Source of the DNA: Pseudomonas fluorescens
GTDB lineage: Bacteria > Pseudomonadota > Gammaproteobacteria > Pseudomonadales > Pseudomonadaceae
DNA: 64,000 nt
NCBI RefSeq assembly: GCF_000967965.1
Contig: NZ_LACC01000004.1
Span: 41,335 to 105,334, forward strand
Direction: 5' to 3'
Positions within the stretch are counted from its first letter, which is position 1, and every line of letters begins with the position of its first letter. Of the stretch, positions 34,849 to 44,023 are shown one piece after another. The notes beneath the pieces are model-generated. The model was not told the DNA's origin. It was given only the letters and a program-made list of their open reading frames with translations, and did not search any database. Made by a program: the position numbers and the translations under genes.

Positions 34849-35922
34849 TTACACCTGCGGCTCGTCGGCTCCTCCGTAGATTTCCGAATCCTTATACAAA
34901 TCATGCACATGCCGCACCAGCACCATGATCACCGCGGCGACCGGCAATGCCAGCAGCACACCGGTAAAGCCAAACAGCTCACCACCGGCCAGGATCGAGA
35001 AAATCACCGCCACCGGGTGCAGGCCAATCCGGTCACCGACCAGCATGGGGGTCAGCACCATACCCTCCAGCGCCTGGCCGACCATGAACACCGCGACAAT
35101 GCCGAGCATCGGGTAAAGATCACCACCGAACTGGAACAGCCCCGCAATGAGCGCCGCGCCAATGCCGATGATAAACCCCATGTACGGCACGATCGCCGCC
35201 AGGCCGGCAATCAGGCCAATCAGCAGACCCAGTTCCAACCCGACCAGCATCAGGCCTGCTGCGTAGATCACACCCAAGGCCACCATCACCAGCAACTGTC
35301 CGCGCACGAACGCGCCGAGCACTTCATGGCATTCACCCGCCAGCGACACCGCGCGCGCTTCACGGTCACGGGGCAGCAGGCTGCGGACCTTGGCCATCAT
35401 CAGGTCCCAGTCCCGCAACAGGTAGAAGCTCACCACCGGAATCAGCACCAGGTTCGCCAGCCAGCCGATCAACGCCAGCCCCGAGGCCGTGGCATGGCTC
35501 AGCACCACGCCGACAACATCAGAGGTCTGACTCATATGCTCGCTGATGGCGGCCTTCAGCTTGTCGAACTTCCAGAAACCGTCCGACAGGCCGAACTTCG
35601 ATTGCGCCCAAGGCAACGCCGTGTGTTGCAGCCAGTCGAGCATCTGCGGGGCCAGTTCATACAAACGAAACAACTGCCTGGCGAGCAACGGCACCAACAC
35701 CAACAGCAGCGCGGTGAAGATCAATGTAAACAGGGTAAACACCGCCACGACACCCCAGGTTCGGGACAAGCCTGCCTTCTCCAGCCGATCCACCAGCGGG
35801 TCGAACAGGTAGGCCAACAGCAGCGCCACCAGGAACGGCGTCAGGATCGGATGCAACAACCAGACAAACACACACAGCAGGACCACCCCACCGAGCCAGA
35901 ACCAACGCCGCGTATCGGCCAT
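34849..35922 (-). CDS. AI-2E family (PerM-type) membrane transporter
   Basis: A 357-residue protein with about eight membrane helices, of the PerM/TqsA family. Seen: the opening RRWFWLGGVVLLCVFVWLLHPILTPFLVALLLAYLFDPLVDRLEKAG and the late GFIIGIGAALIAGLFQFGG and VGDRIGLHPVAVIFSILAGGELFGFTGVLLALPVAA, both typical. Members export autoinducer-2 or sodium ions; here no substrate can be assigned. Start ATG 35922 has GGAG six bases upstream; one at 35934 has no good site. On the same strand as hda, 230 bases upstream. Confidence 0.9.
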   Translation of the reverse strand: MADTRRWFWLGGVVLLCVFVWLLHPILTPFLVALLLAYLFDPLVDRLEKAGLSRTWGVVAVFTLFTLIFTALLLVLVPLLARQLFRLYELAPQMLDWLQHTALPWAQSKFGLSDGFWKFDKLKAAISEHMSQTSDVVGVVLSHATASGLALIGWLANLVLIPVVSFYLLRDWDLMMAKVRSLLPRDREARAVSLAGECHEVLGAFVRGQLLVMVALGVIYAAGLMLVGLELGLLIGLIAGLAAIVPYMGFIIGIGAALIAGLFQFGGDLYPMLGIVAVFMVGQALEGMVLTPMLVGDRIGLHPVAVIFSILAGGELFGFTGVLLALPVAAVIMVLVRHVHDLYKDSEIYGGADEPQV

Positions 35923-35957
35923 GAACCACTCCATTGCTTCTATATAAAGAAAAAAAA

Positions 35958-37010
35958 CTACCAGCGATAACGCAGTTGCGGTGTCGGGGCCGGCGCTGCG
36001 ACTGGTACCGCGCCGCCAGTGGCTGGCTGAACGGGCGCTACCGGGGCCGGGGCCTGACCCGCCGGCGCTTCCTGCAGCCTCGCCAGAGACAATTGCGCAC
36101 GCAGTTGATCGACGCTGCCATTGACCCGATAGAGAATCCGGTCGCCCTCGACACTTTGCACACGCCCGCCAAACGGCTCCAGCAAACGCCCGAGTGACGC
36201 GTAGTGCTCAAGATTCATACCTTGCACTTCCAGCAATTGCTCACTCGACGCACCAGGTTTGGCGACAAACCGCGGCGCCAGGCGTTCATTGACCGCCAGC
36301 ATCACCGCATCGGCCAGGGCGGCCTGATCGGCGCCCTGCACACTGCCCGCCTCTTTTTTATCCCCCAGCCACAATTGCCACTTGGCTTGCCACTGCCCGC
36401 CCTCTTCCTTGGCGTGTACCGCGAGCAGGGCGTCGGCGTTGTAGCGTTCCGATGCCGCTTGCAAAGGCGCGGGATCTACGCCCTCCAGATTCGGCGCGGT
36501 CGCGACGATCTGCTCATTCAAATCCGCCAACGGCAAACGCAATGGCAAGCCACGGTGCTGGGCAGCCCGACGCAACGGTGCCGCGCTGGCCTGACCGTCG
36601 CCCACCAGGCTTGAACCTTCGGTGGAATCATTCAACCACCAGCCGAGGATCGACGGCCGATTGGCCCCCCACATGGCCAGGCCGGCGCGGCGCAAGGCCT
36701 GCTCGGTGGTACCCGGATCGAAATCGACCTTCAGGACTTCCGGCGGCCCGGCCTCAAAGCCGTACTGGCTGATGATCTGTTGCGGATCTTTGCGAATCGC
36801 CGCCAGCCCCGGACTTTGAGCGGCCTTGGGGTCGCCGGTCAGGCGCAAAACCAGTGTATCCAACGCACGCTGAGTCGCCTGATCGCGCTCCTCGGGCGAC
36901 TGGCCATTCACCGGCTCGCGCACCAGGTAAAGGCCTTTGACGGTTTCGGCTTGACTGACCAGGCTGACCACTGACAAACAACTCACAAGCAAGAATTTAC
37001 AAAAACGCAT
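35958..37010 (-). CDS. DUF2066 domain-containing exported protein
   Basis: A 350-residue precursor. Signal peptide MRFCKFLLVSCLSVVSLVSQA, then the DUF2066 region (VKGLYLVREPVNGQSPEERDQATQRALDTLVLRLTGDPKAA...) and an Ala/Pro-rich C-terminus (APAPVAPVQPATGGAVPVAAPAPTPQL) likely a flexible periplasmic tail. Function unknown. It is divergent from purM, the conserved Pseudomonas arrangement. Start ATG 37010 with AGGA upstream; the longer frame from 37319 is discarded because it would run through the purM promoter region and lacks a signal peptide. Confidence 0.87.
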   Translation of the reverse strand: MRFCKFLLVSCLSVVSLVSQAETVKGLYLVREPVNGQSPEERDQATQRALDTLVLRLTGDPKAAQSPGLAAIRKDPQQIISQYGFEAGPPEVLKVDFDPGTTEQALRRAGLAMWGANRPSILGWWLNDSTEGSSLVGDGQASAAPLRRAAQHRGLPLRLPLADLNEQIVATAPNLEGVDPAPLQAASERYNADALLAVHAKEEGGQWQAKWQLWLGDKKEAGSVQGADQAALADAVMLAVNERLAPRFVAKPGASSEQLLEVQGMNLEHYASLGRLLEPFGGRVQSVEGDRILYRVNGSVDQLRAQLSLARLQEAPAGQAPAPVAPVQPATGGAVPVAAPAPTPQLRYRW

Positions 37011-37396
37011 GGAAGATTCCTGACGACAAGAGCGGCTGGAACAGACCGCATGAAGACGATCGAGCAAGACTGTGACCGTTGCCCGACGCAAAACATTCAC
37101 ACGCTCCGGGTAAGTTTTCGCACTGTCATAACGATAGACGGTTAATCGCGATACCTTATACAGCCATGCAGGATGCCACCAACACTGCGCATTAACGGTT
37201 TTTTTTGACCGTATATGGCCCTGCTGTCGGCCTGAGGATGGCCGCTGCGGCTCAAGCCTGATAAAATCGCGCGCCTTCGCAGACCGGCAACAGCCGGGTA
37301 GTGTCCGAATAGCGCGCATGGTTCTCTCCTACGCAGTTTCGGCGCTCCCGACGGACTCGGTCGTTACCCAGAAATCCCCCCCTAAAGGCCTGGATC
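37011..37396. promoter_or_regulatory. Divergent promoter region between DUF2066 and purM
   Basis: 386 bases with no gene. On the minus strand TTGGTG and TATAAG (plus 37156-37161) are 16 bases apart and could drive the DUF2066 gene. Toward purM the best candidate is the AT-rich GATAAAATC near 37260. No riboswitch or strong terminator was seen. Confidence 0.4.
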
Positions 37397-38455
37397 ATGA
37401 GCAAGCAACCCTCCCTGAGCTACAAGGACGCCGGTGTAGACATCGACGCCGGTGAAGCATTGGTCGAACGCATCAAGAGCGTCGCCAAGCGCACTGCGCG
37501 CCCGGAAGTCATGGGCGGCCTGGGCGGTTTCGGCGCCCTCTGCGAAATCCCGGCCGGCTACAAGCAGCCTGTGCTGGTTTCCGGTACTGACGGCGTCGGC
37601 ACCAAGCTGCGCCTGGCACTGAACCTGAACAAGCACGACAGCATCGGCATCGACCTGGTTGCCATGTGCGTCAACGACCTGGTCGTCTGCGGCGCCGAGC
37701 CGCTGTTCTTCCTCGACTACTATGCCACCGGCAAACTGAACGTCGACACCGCCGCCCAGGTGGTGACCGGCATCGGCGCTGGCTGCGAGCTGTCCGGCTG
37801 CTCCCTGGTCGGCGGCGAAACCGCTGAAATGCCTGGCATGTACGAAGGTGAAGACTACGACCTGGCCGGTTTCTGCGTCGGCGTGGTAGAAAAGTCCGAA
37901 ATCATCGACGGTTCCAAAGTGGCTGCCGGCGACGCCCTGCTCGCCCTGCCGTCCTCCGGCCCGCACTCCAACGGCTACTCGCTGATCCGCAAGATCATCG
38001 AAGTGTCCGGCGCCGACATCGAGAACATCCAGCTCGACGGCAAGCCGCTGACCGACCTGCTGATGGCCCCGACCCGTATCTACGTGAAGCCGCTGCTCAA
38101 GCTGATCAAGGAAACCGGCGCGGTCAAAGCCATGGCCCACATCACCGGTGGCGGCCTGCTGGACAACATCCCGCGCGTGCTGCCAAAAGGCGCTCAAGCC
38201 GTGGTTGACGTGGCAAGCTGGACCCGCCCGGCAGTGTTCGACTGGCTGCAAGAGAAAGGCAACGTTGACGAAAACGAAATGCACCGCGTGCTGAACTGCG
38301 GCGTGGGCATGGTCATCTGCGTGGCTCAGGAGCACGTCGAAGCCGCCCTGAACGTTCTGCGCGAAGCTGGCGAGCAGCCTTGGGTCATCGGCCAGATCTC
38401 CACCGCTGCCGAAGGCGCGGCTTCGGTTGTACTGAACAACCTCAAGGCACACTAA
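37397..38455 (+). CDS. purM: Phosphoribosylformylglycinamidine cyclo-ligase (AIR synthase)
   Basis: A 352-residue enzyme of purine synthesis, closing FGAM to AIR with ATP. Family marks: [83 protein letters not shown] (ATP site), and [16 protein letters not shown]. Normal length. Start ATG 37397. The stop TAA overlaps the purN start as TAATG, so the two are translated as a pair. Confidence 0.97.
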   Translation: MSKQPSLSYKDAGVDIDAGEALVERIKSVAKRTARPEVMGGLGGFGALCEIPAGYKQPVLVSGTDGVGTKLRLALNLNKHDSIGIDLVAMCVNDLVVCGAEPLFFLDYYATGKLNVDTAAQVVTGIGAGCELSGCSLVGGETAEMPGMYEGEDYDLAGFCVGVVEKSEIIDGSKVAAGDALLALPSSGPHSNGYSLIRKIIEVSGADIENIQLDGKPLTDLLMAPTRIYVKPLLKLIKETGAVKAMAHITGGGLLDNIPRVLPKGAQAVVDVASWTRPAVFDWLQEKGNVDENEMHRVLNCGVGMVICVAQEHVEAALNVLREAGEQPWVIGQISTAAEGAASVVLNNLKAH

Positions 38456-39117
38456 TGCAAGAGCGGATGTCTCAGACCTGTGATGTGGTGGTGCTGTTGT
38501 CCGGCACCGGCAGTAACTTGCAGGCCCTGATCGACAGCACGCGGACCGGCGACAGCCCGGTCCGCATCGCTGCGGTGATTTCCAACCGCGCCGACGCCTA
38601 CGGCCTGCAACGCGCCAGGGACGCGGGTATCGACACCCGCGCCCTTGATCACAAGGCTTTCGAAGGTCGCGAGGCCTTCGATGCCGCATTGATCGAACTG
38701 ATCGACGCCTTCAATCCCAAACTCGTGGTACTGGCCGGATTCATGCGCATTCTCAGCGCCGGTTTCGTACGCCACTATCAGGGTCGCCTGCTCAATATCC
38801 ATCCCTCGCTGCTACCCAAATACAAAGGGTTACACACTCATGAGCGCGCGCTGGAGGCCGGCGACACCGAGCACGGCTGCTCCGTGCACTTCGTCACCGA
38901 GGAACTCGATGGCGGACCACTGGTCGTACAGGCTGTAATACCGGTAGAGTTACAGGATTCGCCGCAGAGTCTGGCGCAGCGGGTTCATGTTCAGGAACAC
39001 CTGATCTACCCGATGGCCGCACGCTGGTTTGCCGAAGGTCGTCTGGCCCTCGGCGAGCAAGGTGCTTTACTGGATGGACAGTTACTCGCGGCCAGCGGCC
39101 ACTTGATTCGAAACTAG
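38455..39117 (+). CDS. purN: Phosphoribosylglycinamide formyltransferase
   Basis: A 220-residue folate-dependent GAR transformylase. Catalytic Asn114 and His116 lie in LLNIHPSLLPKYKG and Asp152 in EELDGGPLVVQA, equivalent to N106, H108 and D144 of E. coli PurN with an 8-residue longer N-terminus. Transfers a formyl group from 10-formyl-THF to GAR. Start ATG 38455 overlaps the purM stop; AAGG at 38445-38448 is placed for it. A second ATG at 38467 is possible. A DUF3108 gene follows after 8 bases. Confidence 0.96.
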   Translation: MQERMSQTCDVVVLLSGTGSNLQALIDSTRTGDSPVRIAAVISNRADAYGLQRARDAGIDTRALDHKAFEGREAFDAALIELIDAFNPKLVVLAGFMRILSAGFVRHYQGRLLNIHPSLLPKYKGLHTHERALEAGDTEHGCSVHFVTEELDGGPLVVQAVIPVELQDSPQSLAQRVHVQEHLIYPMAARWFAEGRLALGEQGALLDGQLLAASGHLIRN

Positions 39118-39125
39118 GAGATTTT

Positions 39126-39839
39126 ATGCGTCGCGCCCTGCTCTTCGCTTGCGCTCTGCTCGCCTTGCCCTTCGCCCAGGCGGCAGACCTTCAACCCTTC
39201 TCCGCCAGCTACACCGCCGACTGGAAACAGCTGCCCATGAGCGGCACTGCCGAGCGCAGCCTCGAAAAAACCAGCGACGGCAAATGGAAACTGAGTTTCA
39301 AGGCGTCGATGATGATCGCCAGCCTGTCCGAGGAAAGCACCCTGACCCTGGACAAGGACACGCTTCTTCCAGAGTCGTACCACTTTGAACGTGGCGGCTT
39401 GGGCAAGGCCAAGAAATCGGATCTGGATTTCGACTGGAATACCAAGATGGTCACCGGTACCGATCGCGGCGACGCGGTCAAGGTTCCGCTGAACCGCGGT
39501 ATGCTCGACAAATCCAGCTACCAACTGGCCCTGCAACACGACGTCGCCGCCGGCAAAAAAAGCATGAGTTATCAGGTGGTCGACGGCAGTGAAGTCGATA
39601 CCTATGACTTCCGCGTGCTGGGCGCTGAAAAGGTCGACACCAAGGCCGGCAAGATCGATGCGATCAAGGTTGAACGTGTACGCGACCCGACACAGAACAA
39701 ACGCATCACCGTGATGTGGTTCGCCAAGGATTGGGACTACCTGCTGGTCCGCCTGCAACAAGTCGAAACCGATGGCAAGGAATACAACATCATGCTCCTG
39801 GACGGCACGGTCAACGGCAAGTCAGTCAAAGGCAGCTGA
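39126..39839 (+). CDS. DUF3108 exported protein
   Basis: A 237-residue precursor with signal peptide MRRALLFACALLALPFAQA and a beta-rich DUF3108 domain (SASYTADWKQLPMSGTAERSLEK, VDTKAGKIDAIKVERVRDP). Function unknown; its place right after purN is conserved in Pseudomonas, and it is probably transcribed with purMN. Start ATG 39126 with AGGAG six bases upstream. Followed by a clear intrinsic terminator. Confidence 0.88.
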   Translation: MRRALLFACALLALPFAQAADLQPFSASYTADWKQLPMSGTAERSLEKTSDGKWKLSFKASMMIASLSEESTLTLDKDTLLPESYHFERGGLGKAKKSDLDFDWNTKMVTGTDRGDAVKVPLNRGMLDKSSYQLALQHDVAAGKKSMSYQVVDGSEVDTYDFRVLGAEKVDTKAGKIDAIKVERVRDPTQNKRITVMWFAKDWDYLLVRLQQVETDGKEYNIMLLDGTVNGKSVKGS

Positions 39840-39853
39840 TCCGGATCGATATG

Positions 39854-39882
39854 AAAAGCCCCGCAGTCGCGGGGCTTTTTTT
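39854..39882 (+). terminator. Intrinsic terminator after purMN-DUF3108
   Basis: AAAAGCCCCGC / GCGGGGCTTTT stem with a short AGTC-type loop and TTTTTTT tail; also flanked by A residues for possible use by the convergent chemoreceptor gene. Confidence 0.92.
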
Positions 39883-39892
39883 CGTCTGTCAT

Positions 39893-41518
39893 TCAGACCG
39901 AAAACCGCGCCACCAAGGTATTCAGGTCCACCGCCAGGCGCGACAACTCCTGACTCGCCGCACTGGTCTGGTTTGCCCCGGCCGAGCTCTGTTGCGCCAG
40001 GTCACGGATATTCATCAAGTTGCGATCCACCTCCCGCGCCACCGCTGCCTGCTCCTCCGAGGCACTGGCAATCACGATGTTGCGCTCATTGATCATGGTG
40101 AATGCCGAGGCGATATCCTCCAGGGCAACGCCCGCCGCTTTCGCCGCCTCAAGTGTCGAGCGCGCCCGGGTGTTGCTTTGCTGCATCGAGCTGACAGCCA
40201 GATCGGTGCCCTGCTGGATACCGGTAATCATCTGTTCGATTTCCCGGGTCGATTGCTGGGTGCGATGCGCCAGAGCCCGCACCTCATCGGCCACTACCGC
40301 AAACCCGCGCCCGGCGTCCCCGGCCCGCGCGGCTTCGATGGCCGCGTTCAAGGCCAGTAGATTGGTCTGCTCGGCAATCGCGCGAATCACGTCCAGCACG
40401 GTAGTGATGCCATACACCTTCTGCGCCAGGTCTTCGACCTGAGACACATTGGTGGTGACATCTTCTGCCAGCGACTCGATCGACAGCACCGTCTGATGCA
40501 CCTGTTCGCGACCGTGCTGGGCAATGCGGTCGGACTCGCGGGAAGCTTGCGACGTTGCGGCGGCATTGCTCGCCACTTCTTCCACGGCGGCGGTCATCTG
40601 GTTGACCGCCGTGGCGGCCTGCTCGATTTCCAGACTCTGTTGATGCAGGCCACGGGTGGCGTCTTCCGTGACGCAACTGAGCTCCTCCGAAGCCGAGGCC
40701 AATTGACGGGATGAATCGGATATACGTTGAATGGTTTCACGCAAACTCTGTTGCATGCTCTTGAGCGCGTGCAGCAGCCGCGCGGGTTCGTCCTTGCCTG
40801 TAATGCTGATGGCTGCGGTGAGGTCGCCACCGGCGACCACCTCGGCCACTTTCAAAGACTGTGACAGCGGCAACACGATACTGCGCGTCAGCAGCAGTGC
40901 CAGGCCAATGGTGATCAGCGCTGTCACACCGATCATCACCCCGACCCAGACCCGCGACTGGTTGAACACCAGGCGTCCTGCCTCAGTCGCCAGATTGGCG
41001 TTGTGCCTGTTGAGTTCGACCAACTCCCTGAGGGTGACCGTGATCTCATCGGCCAACGGATTCATCTCGCCATTGAGAATGGCCGCCGCCTCTTCCACCC
41101 GTCCCTGGGTAGCCTGGGCCATCACCTGACTCTGAAACTGCAGGTATTTGCTCTTGGCAGCCTTGAAGCGATCGAACAACACCCGCTCTTCAGGCAGCGC
41201 GATCAACTTGTCATAACGTTGTTGGGCCTGGTCGAGAACACTTTTGAGATCGTTGATTTTGCCGACGTTCTGCGTCTGTGCCTGTGGATCGCGATTGATC
41301 AGCAAACGCATGGTCAATGCCCGCAACCGCAACATGTCCTGACTCATATCACCGACCGCCATCACACTGGGCAGCCAGTTGTCATCGATTTGATCGGACT
41401 GCGCCCGCATATTCGACATTTGCAGCAGGGCGAACGCCCCCAGGCCAAAAACCATCAACGCCAACAGGCCAAAACCGAGACTCGCGCGTGGCGCAATATT
41501 GAGACTTCTGATGCTCAT
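39893..41518 (-). CDS. Methyl-accepting chemotaxis protein (4HB type)
   Basis: A 541-residue chemoreceptor. Helix 1 is [21 protein letters not shown] four-helix-bundle (4HB_MCP) periplasmic domain covers about 30-185, helix 2 is [21 protein letters not shown], then HAMP (about 205-260). The signalling domain has the hairpin tip [45 protein letters not shown]. It reports on periplasmic ligands to CheA/CheW. No cheBR-binding pentapeptide at the C-terminus (ends VARFSV). Start ATG 41518; GGAACCAGGGGA lies just before. Ligand unknown. Confidence 0.93.
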   Translation of the reverse strand: MSIRSLNIAPRASLGFGLLALMVFGLGAFALLQMSNMRAQSDQIDDNWLPSVMAVGDMSQDMLRLRALTMRLLINRDPQAQTQNVGKINDLKSVLDQAQQRYDKLIALPEERVLFDRFKAAKSKYLQFQSQVMAQATQGRVEEAAAILNGEMNPLADEITVTLRELVELNRHNANLATEAGRLVFNQSRVWVGVMIGVTALITIGLALLLTRSIVLPLSQSLKVAEVVAGGDLTAAISITGKDEPARLLHALKSMQQSLRETIQRISDSSRQLASASEELSCVTEDATRGLHQQSLEIEQAATAVNQMTAAVEEVASNAAATSQASRESDRIAQHGREQVHQTVLSIESLAEDVTTNVSQVEDLAQKVYGITTVLDVIRAIAEQTNLLALNAAIEAARAGDAGRGFAVVADEVRALAHRTQQSTREIEQMITGIQQGTDLAVSSMQQSNTRARSTLEAAKAAGVALEDIASAFTMINERNIVIASASEEQAAVAREVDRNLMNIRDLAQQSSAGANQTSAASQELSRLAVDLNTLVARFSV

Positions 41519-41755
41519 TCCCCTGGTTCCTTCCAAAAGCGCTGCGTCAGGCAGCAGATCCTTTAGACGGTATCGGACTGTTGAAAATTTGCGTAAGACG
41601 AAAACGTGATATCAAAACACCATTACTGCTACGGTAACGATTCAGCCAAAAGACTCACCGATACAAGAAAACCGGAACGCACATCCGGCACCATGCTCTA
41701 TACCTTCAAGGTCTTTTTTGATCGAATAAATATCCTGCTGCTTGCGAGGTTTCCC

Positions 41756-42172
41756 ATGACCGTTACTGTCAACACTGTTTCTGCCGAAGGTTTGCGCCAC
41801 AGCGTCCAGATCGATGACCATGAACTCTTCGCCGACGCGCCCGTCACGGCTGGCGGAGAGGGCTCGGCGCCGGAGCCGCACGATTATTTCGATGCCGCGC
41901 TGGGTGCCTGCAAAGCCTTGACCCTGAAGCTTTATGCCAGGAAGAAGGACATCCCGCTGACCGGTGTCGGCGTCGAGGTCAAGCGCGACAACAGCCTGGA
42001 ACAGAAAGGCCAGTACGCGTTGCACGTCAAACTGACCCTCAAGGGCGTACTCACCGACGCCCAGCGCGATGAACTGCACCGCGTGGCCGATCGCTGCCCG
42101 ATCCACAAGCTGATGACCACCTCTGAAGTCAGCATCGAAACGCATTTGTCCGAAGGCGCGTTCAGCCAATAG
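41756..42172 (+). CDS. OsmC-family protein
   Basis: A 138-residue OsmC/Ohr-fold protein. Family peroxidatic and resolving cysteines appear in ALGACKALTLKLYARKK (Cys near residue 61) and VADRCPIHKLMTT (Cys near residue 120), the latter the usual C-P-v-h-k motif. Such proteins are thiol peroxidases against organic hydroperoxides. Start ATG 41756 with GCGAGG upstream; a longer open frame from 41606 lacks support. Next to a pirin-family gene on the same strand. Confidence 0.88.
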   Translation: MTVTVNTVSAEGLRHSVQIDDHELFADAPVTAGGEGSAPEPHDYFDAALGACKALTLKLYARKKDIPLTGVGVEVKRDNSLEQKGQYALHVKLTLKGVLTDAQRDELHRVADRCPIHKLMTTSEVSIETHLSEGAFSQ

Positions 42173-42234
42173 CGGCAAGGGCTGCGCAAGCGGGTTATGC
42201 TCGAACGCATTACCCGCTCAGCCTGGAACGCACC

Positions 42235-43095
42235 ATGAACACTCCGCTCGTGATCCGCCCCCGCACCGAAGATGTCGAGGGCCAGCCTATTCTCCGCCCG
42301 CTGCCATCGGCCAAGTGCCGCAGCGTCGGGCCATTCGTGTTTTTCGACCACATGCTGGAAACCCGTTATCCACCGGGCAAAGGCATGAACATCCGCCAGC
42401 ATCCGCACATTGGCCTGTCCACCCTCACCTACTTGTTCCAGGGGCAGATCCAGCACAAGGACAGTCTCGGTTCCGATCAAGTGGTCGGGACAGGCGACGT
42501 CAGCTGGATGACGGCCGGCAGTGCCATCGCCCACGTCGAACGCACGCCCGAGGCCCTGAGAGAAAGCGGCTTCACCATGCACGGCTTGCAGATCTGGCTG
42601 GCTTCACCCAAGGATAAAGAACAGGGTCCGGGGCATTACAGCCACCATCCGGCTTCCACATTGCCGGTCAGCGAAAACCTGGGGGTGAAGATTCGCATGA
42701 TTGCGGGGTCAGGCTTTTGCCTGGAATCGCCAGTGCCGGTGCTTTCTCCTACGCTGTATGCGGAGCTACACCTGCAAACAGCGACGACATTGCTGATCCC
42801 CACCGAGCATGAAGAACGTGCGTTGTATGTGTTGAGCGGTGAGGTGCAGCTGGATGGCGAGCTGATAGAGCCGTACTCGCTGGTGGTACTGCCTGCGGGG
42901 GAAGAGATGACCCTGTTTGCCGAGAGCGACAGTCACGCCGTGTTGTTTGGCGGAGCACCGCTTGACGGGCCACGGCGGATCAACTGGAATTTTGTCGCGA
43001 GCGATCCGGCTGCTATCGATGAGGCACGCCGACGTTGGGCGGCCGGGGACTGGCCGAAGGTGCCGGGGGAAGTTGAGAGGATCGAATTGCCCTGA
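42235..43095 (+). CDS. Pirin-family protein
   Basis: A 286-residue bicupin. The N-terminal pirin cupin holds the metal residues in FVFFDHML and RQHPHIGLSTLTYLFQGQIQHKDSLG, and the second domain has the AELHLQTATTLLIPTEHEERALYVLSGEVQLDGE cupin. The metal triad H-x-H ... H(E) is present. Known pirins include quercetinase-like dioxygenases and transcription cofactors; activity not assignable. It follows the OsmC gene by 62 bases. Start ATG 42235 matches the family (MNTPLVIRPRTEDVEG). Confidence 0.9.
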   Translation: MNTPLVIRPRTEDVEGQPILRPLPSAKCRSVGPFVFFDHMLETRYPPGKGMNIRQHPHIGLSTLTYLFQGQIQHKDSLGSDQVVGTGDVSWMTAGSAIAHVERTPEALRESGFTMHGLQIWLASPKDKEQGPGHYSHHPASTLPVSENLGVKIRMIAGSGFCLESPVPVLSPTLYAELHLQTATTLLIPTEHEERALYVLSGEVQLDGELIEPYSLVVLPAGEEMTLFAESDSHAVLFGGAPLDGPRRINWNFVASDPAAIDEARRRWAAGDWPKVPGEVERIELP

Positions 43096-43118
43096 GCGAT
43101 GCATTGCCGATCAGTCAG

Positions 43119-43190
43119 TCTTCGCGAGCAGGTTCGCTCCCACATTGGAACACGGTCAACTGCAGGAGCGAGCCTGCTCGCGATGGGGCC
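43119..43190. repeat. REP pair
   Basis: TTCGCGAGCAGGTTCGCTCC (43121-43140) and GGAGCGAGCCTGCTCGCGAT (43165-43184) are two inverted REP units between the convergent pirin and dienelactone hydrolase genes. Confidence 0.88.
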
Positions 43191-43227
43191 GGTAGAGTCA
43201 CCGACTAACCAGAACTGAAACCAGCTA

Positions 43228-43956
43228 TCAGCCCTTGAACACTTCATCCAGCAAGTTATGCATCGACGTGAAGGCCCGGACAGCCACCTTCGCGTCGTAC
43301 ATCATCATCCCCGGCACATTGGCGTGCGGGTCGGTGAACGAGTGGAACGCACCGCCGTAGCTCAGCAACTGCCAGTCCACACCCGCCGTGTTCATTTCAT
43401 CTTCGAACGCCGGCAACTGCTCCTTCGGCACCAATGGATCGGAAGCACCGTGCAATACCAACACCTTACCCTTGATGTTTTTCGCATCAGCCGGATTCGG
43501 TGTGTCCAGCGTGCCGTGGAACGACACCGCGGCTTTCACCGGCGCGCCGGTACGAGCAAACTCCAGGGCGCAGCAACCGCCGAAGCAGAAACCGAAAGTG
43601 GCCAGTTTTGAAGTATCGACAGCCACTTCACCCTGGCTTTGCAGCTGTTCGAACGCCACCTGCATGCGCTTGCGCAGCAATGGGCGGTCATTCTTCAACG
43701 GCATCATGGCCGCGCCGGCCTCATCATTGTTCGTCGGACGAACCGATTGACCGTAAAGGTCTGCGATCAGTACCACATAACCCTTGGACGCCACCGACTT
43801 GGCGATCTCCTCGGCACCGGCACTGACGCCCATCCAGTTCGGCGCCATCAACAAACCCGGGCGCGGGCCTTTATGGTCGGCATCGAAGGCCAGACGGCTT
43901 ACGTAAGCCTGGCCGTCAATCTGATAGGCAACGGAACGTACAGTGATTTGGCTCAT
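43228..43956 (-). CDS. Dienelactone hydrolase family protein
   Basis: A 242-residue alpha/beta hydrolase. The nucleophile elbow is FGFCFGGCC with Cys124 as nucleophile (cysteine, as in dienelactone hydrolases), the acid is Asp in LHGASDPLVP and the base His in GGAFHSFTDP. Acts on lactones or small esters; the physiological substrate is unclear. AGGAG seven bases before the ATG at 43956 fixes the start over an upstream in-frame codon at 43980. Convergent with the pirin gene. Confidence 0.9.
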   Translation of the reverse strand: MSQITVRSVAYQIDGQAYVSRLAFDADHKGPRPGLLMAPNWMGVSAGAEEIAKSVASKGYVVLIADLYGQSVRPTNNDEAGAAMMPLKNDRPLLRKRMQVAFEQLQSQGEVAVDTSKLATFGFCFGGCCALEFARTGAPVKAAVSFHGTLDTPNPADAKNIKGKVLVLHGASDPLVPKEQLPAFEDEMNTAGVDWQLLSYGGAFHSFTDPHANVPGMMMYDAKVAVRAFTSMHNLLDEVFKG

Positions 43957-43987
43957 TTCTGACTCCTGATGTTTTAGCACCGAAATG

Positions 43988-44012
43988 AAAAAACCCGCCG
44001 AAGCGGGTTTTT
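43988..44012 (-). terminator. Intrinsic terminator of htpG
   Basis: AAAAAACCCGC / GCGGGTTTTTC with a CGAA loop; on the minus strand the hairpin is followed by TTTTTT. It ends the htpG transcript 12 bases past the stop. Confidence 0.92.
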
Positions 44013-44023
44013 CTACAACACAG

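Noticed and set aside
41606..41755. Fifty-residue N-terminal extension of the OsmC protein
   Set aside because: Not like the family start; the internal ATG has a good ribosome site and gives normal length.
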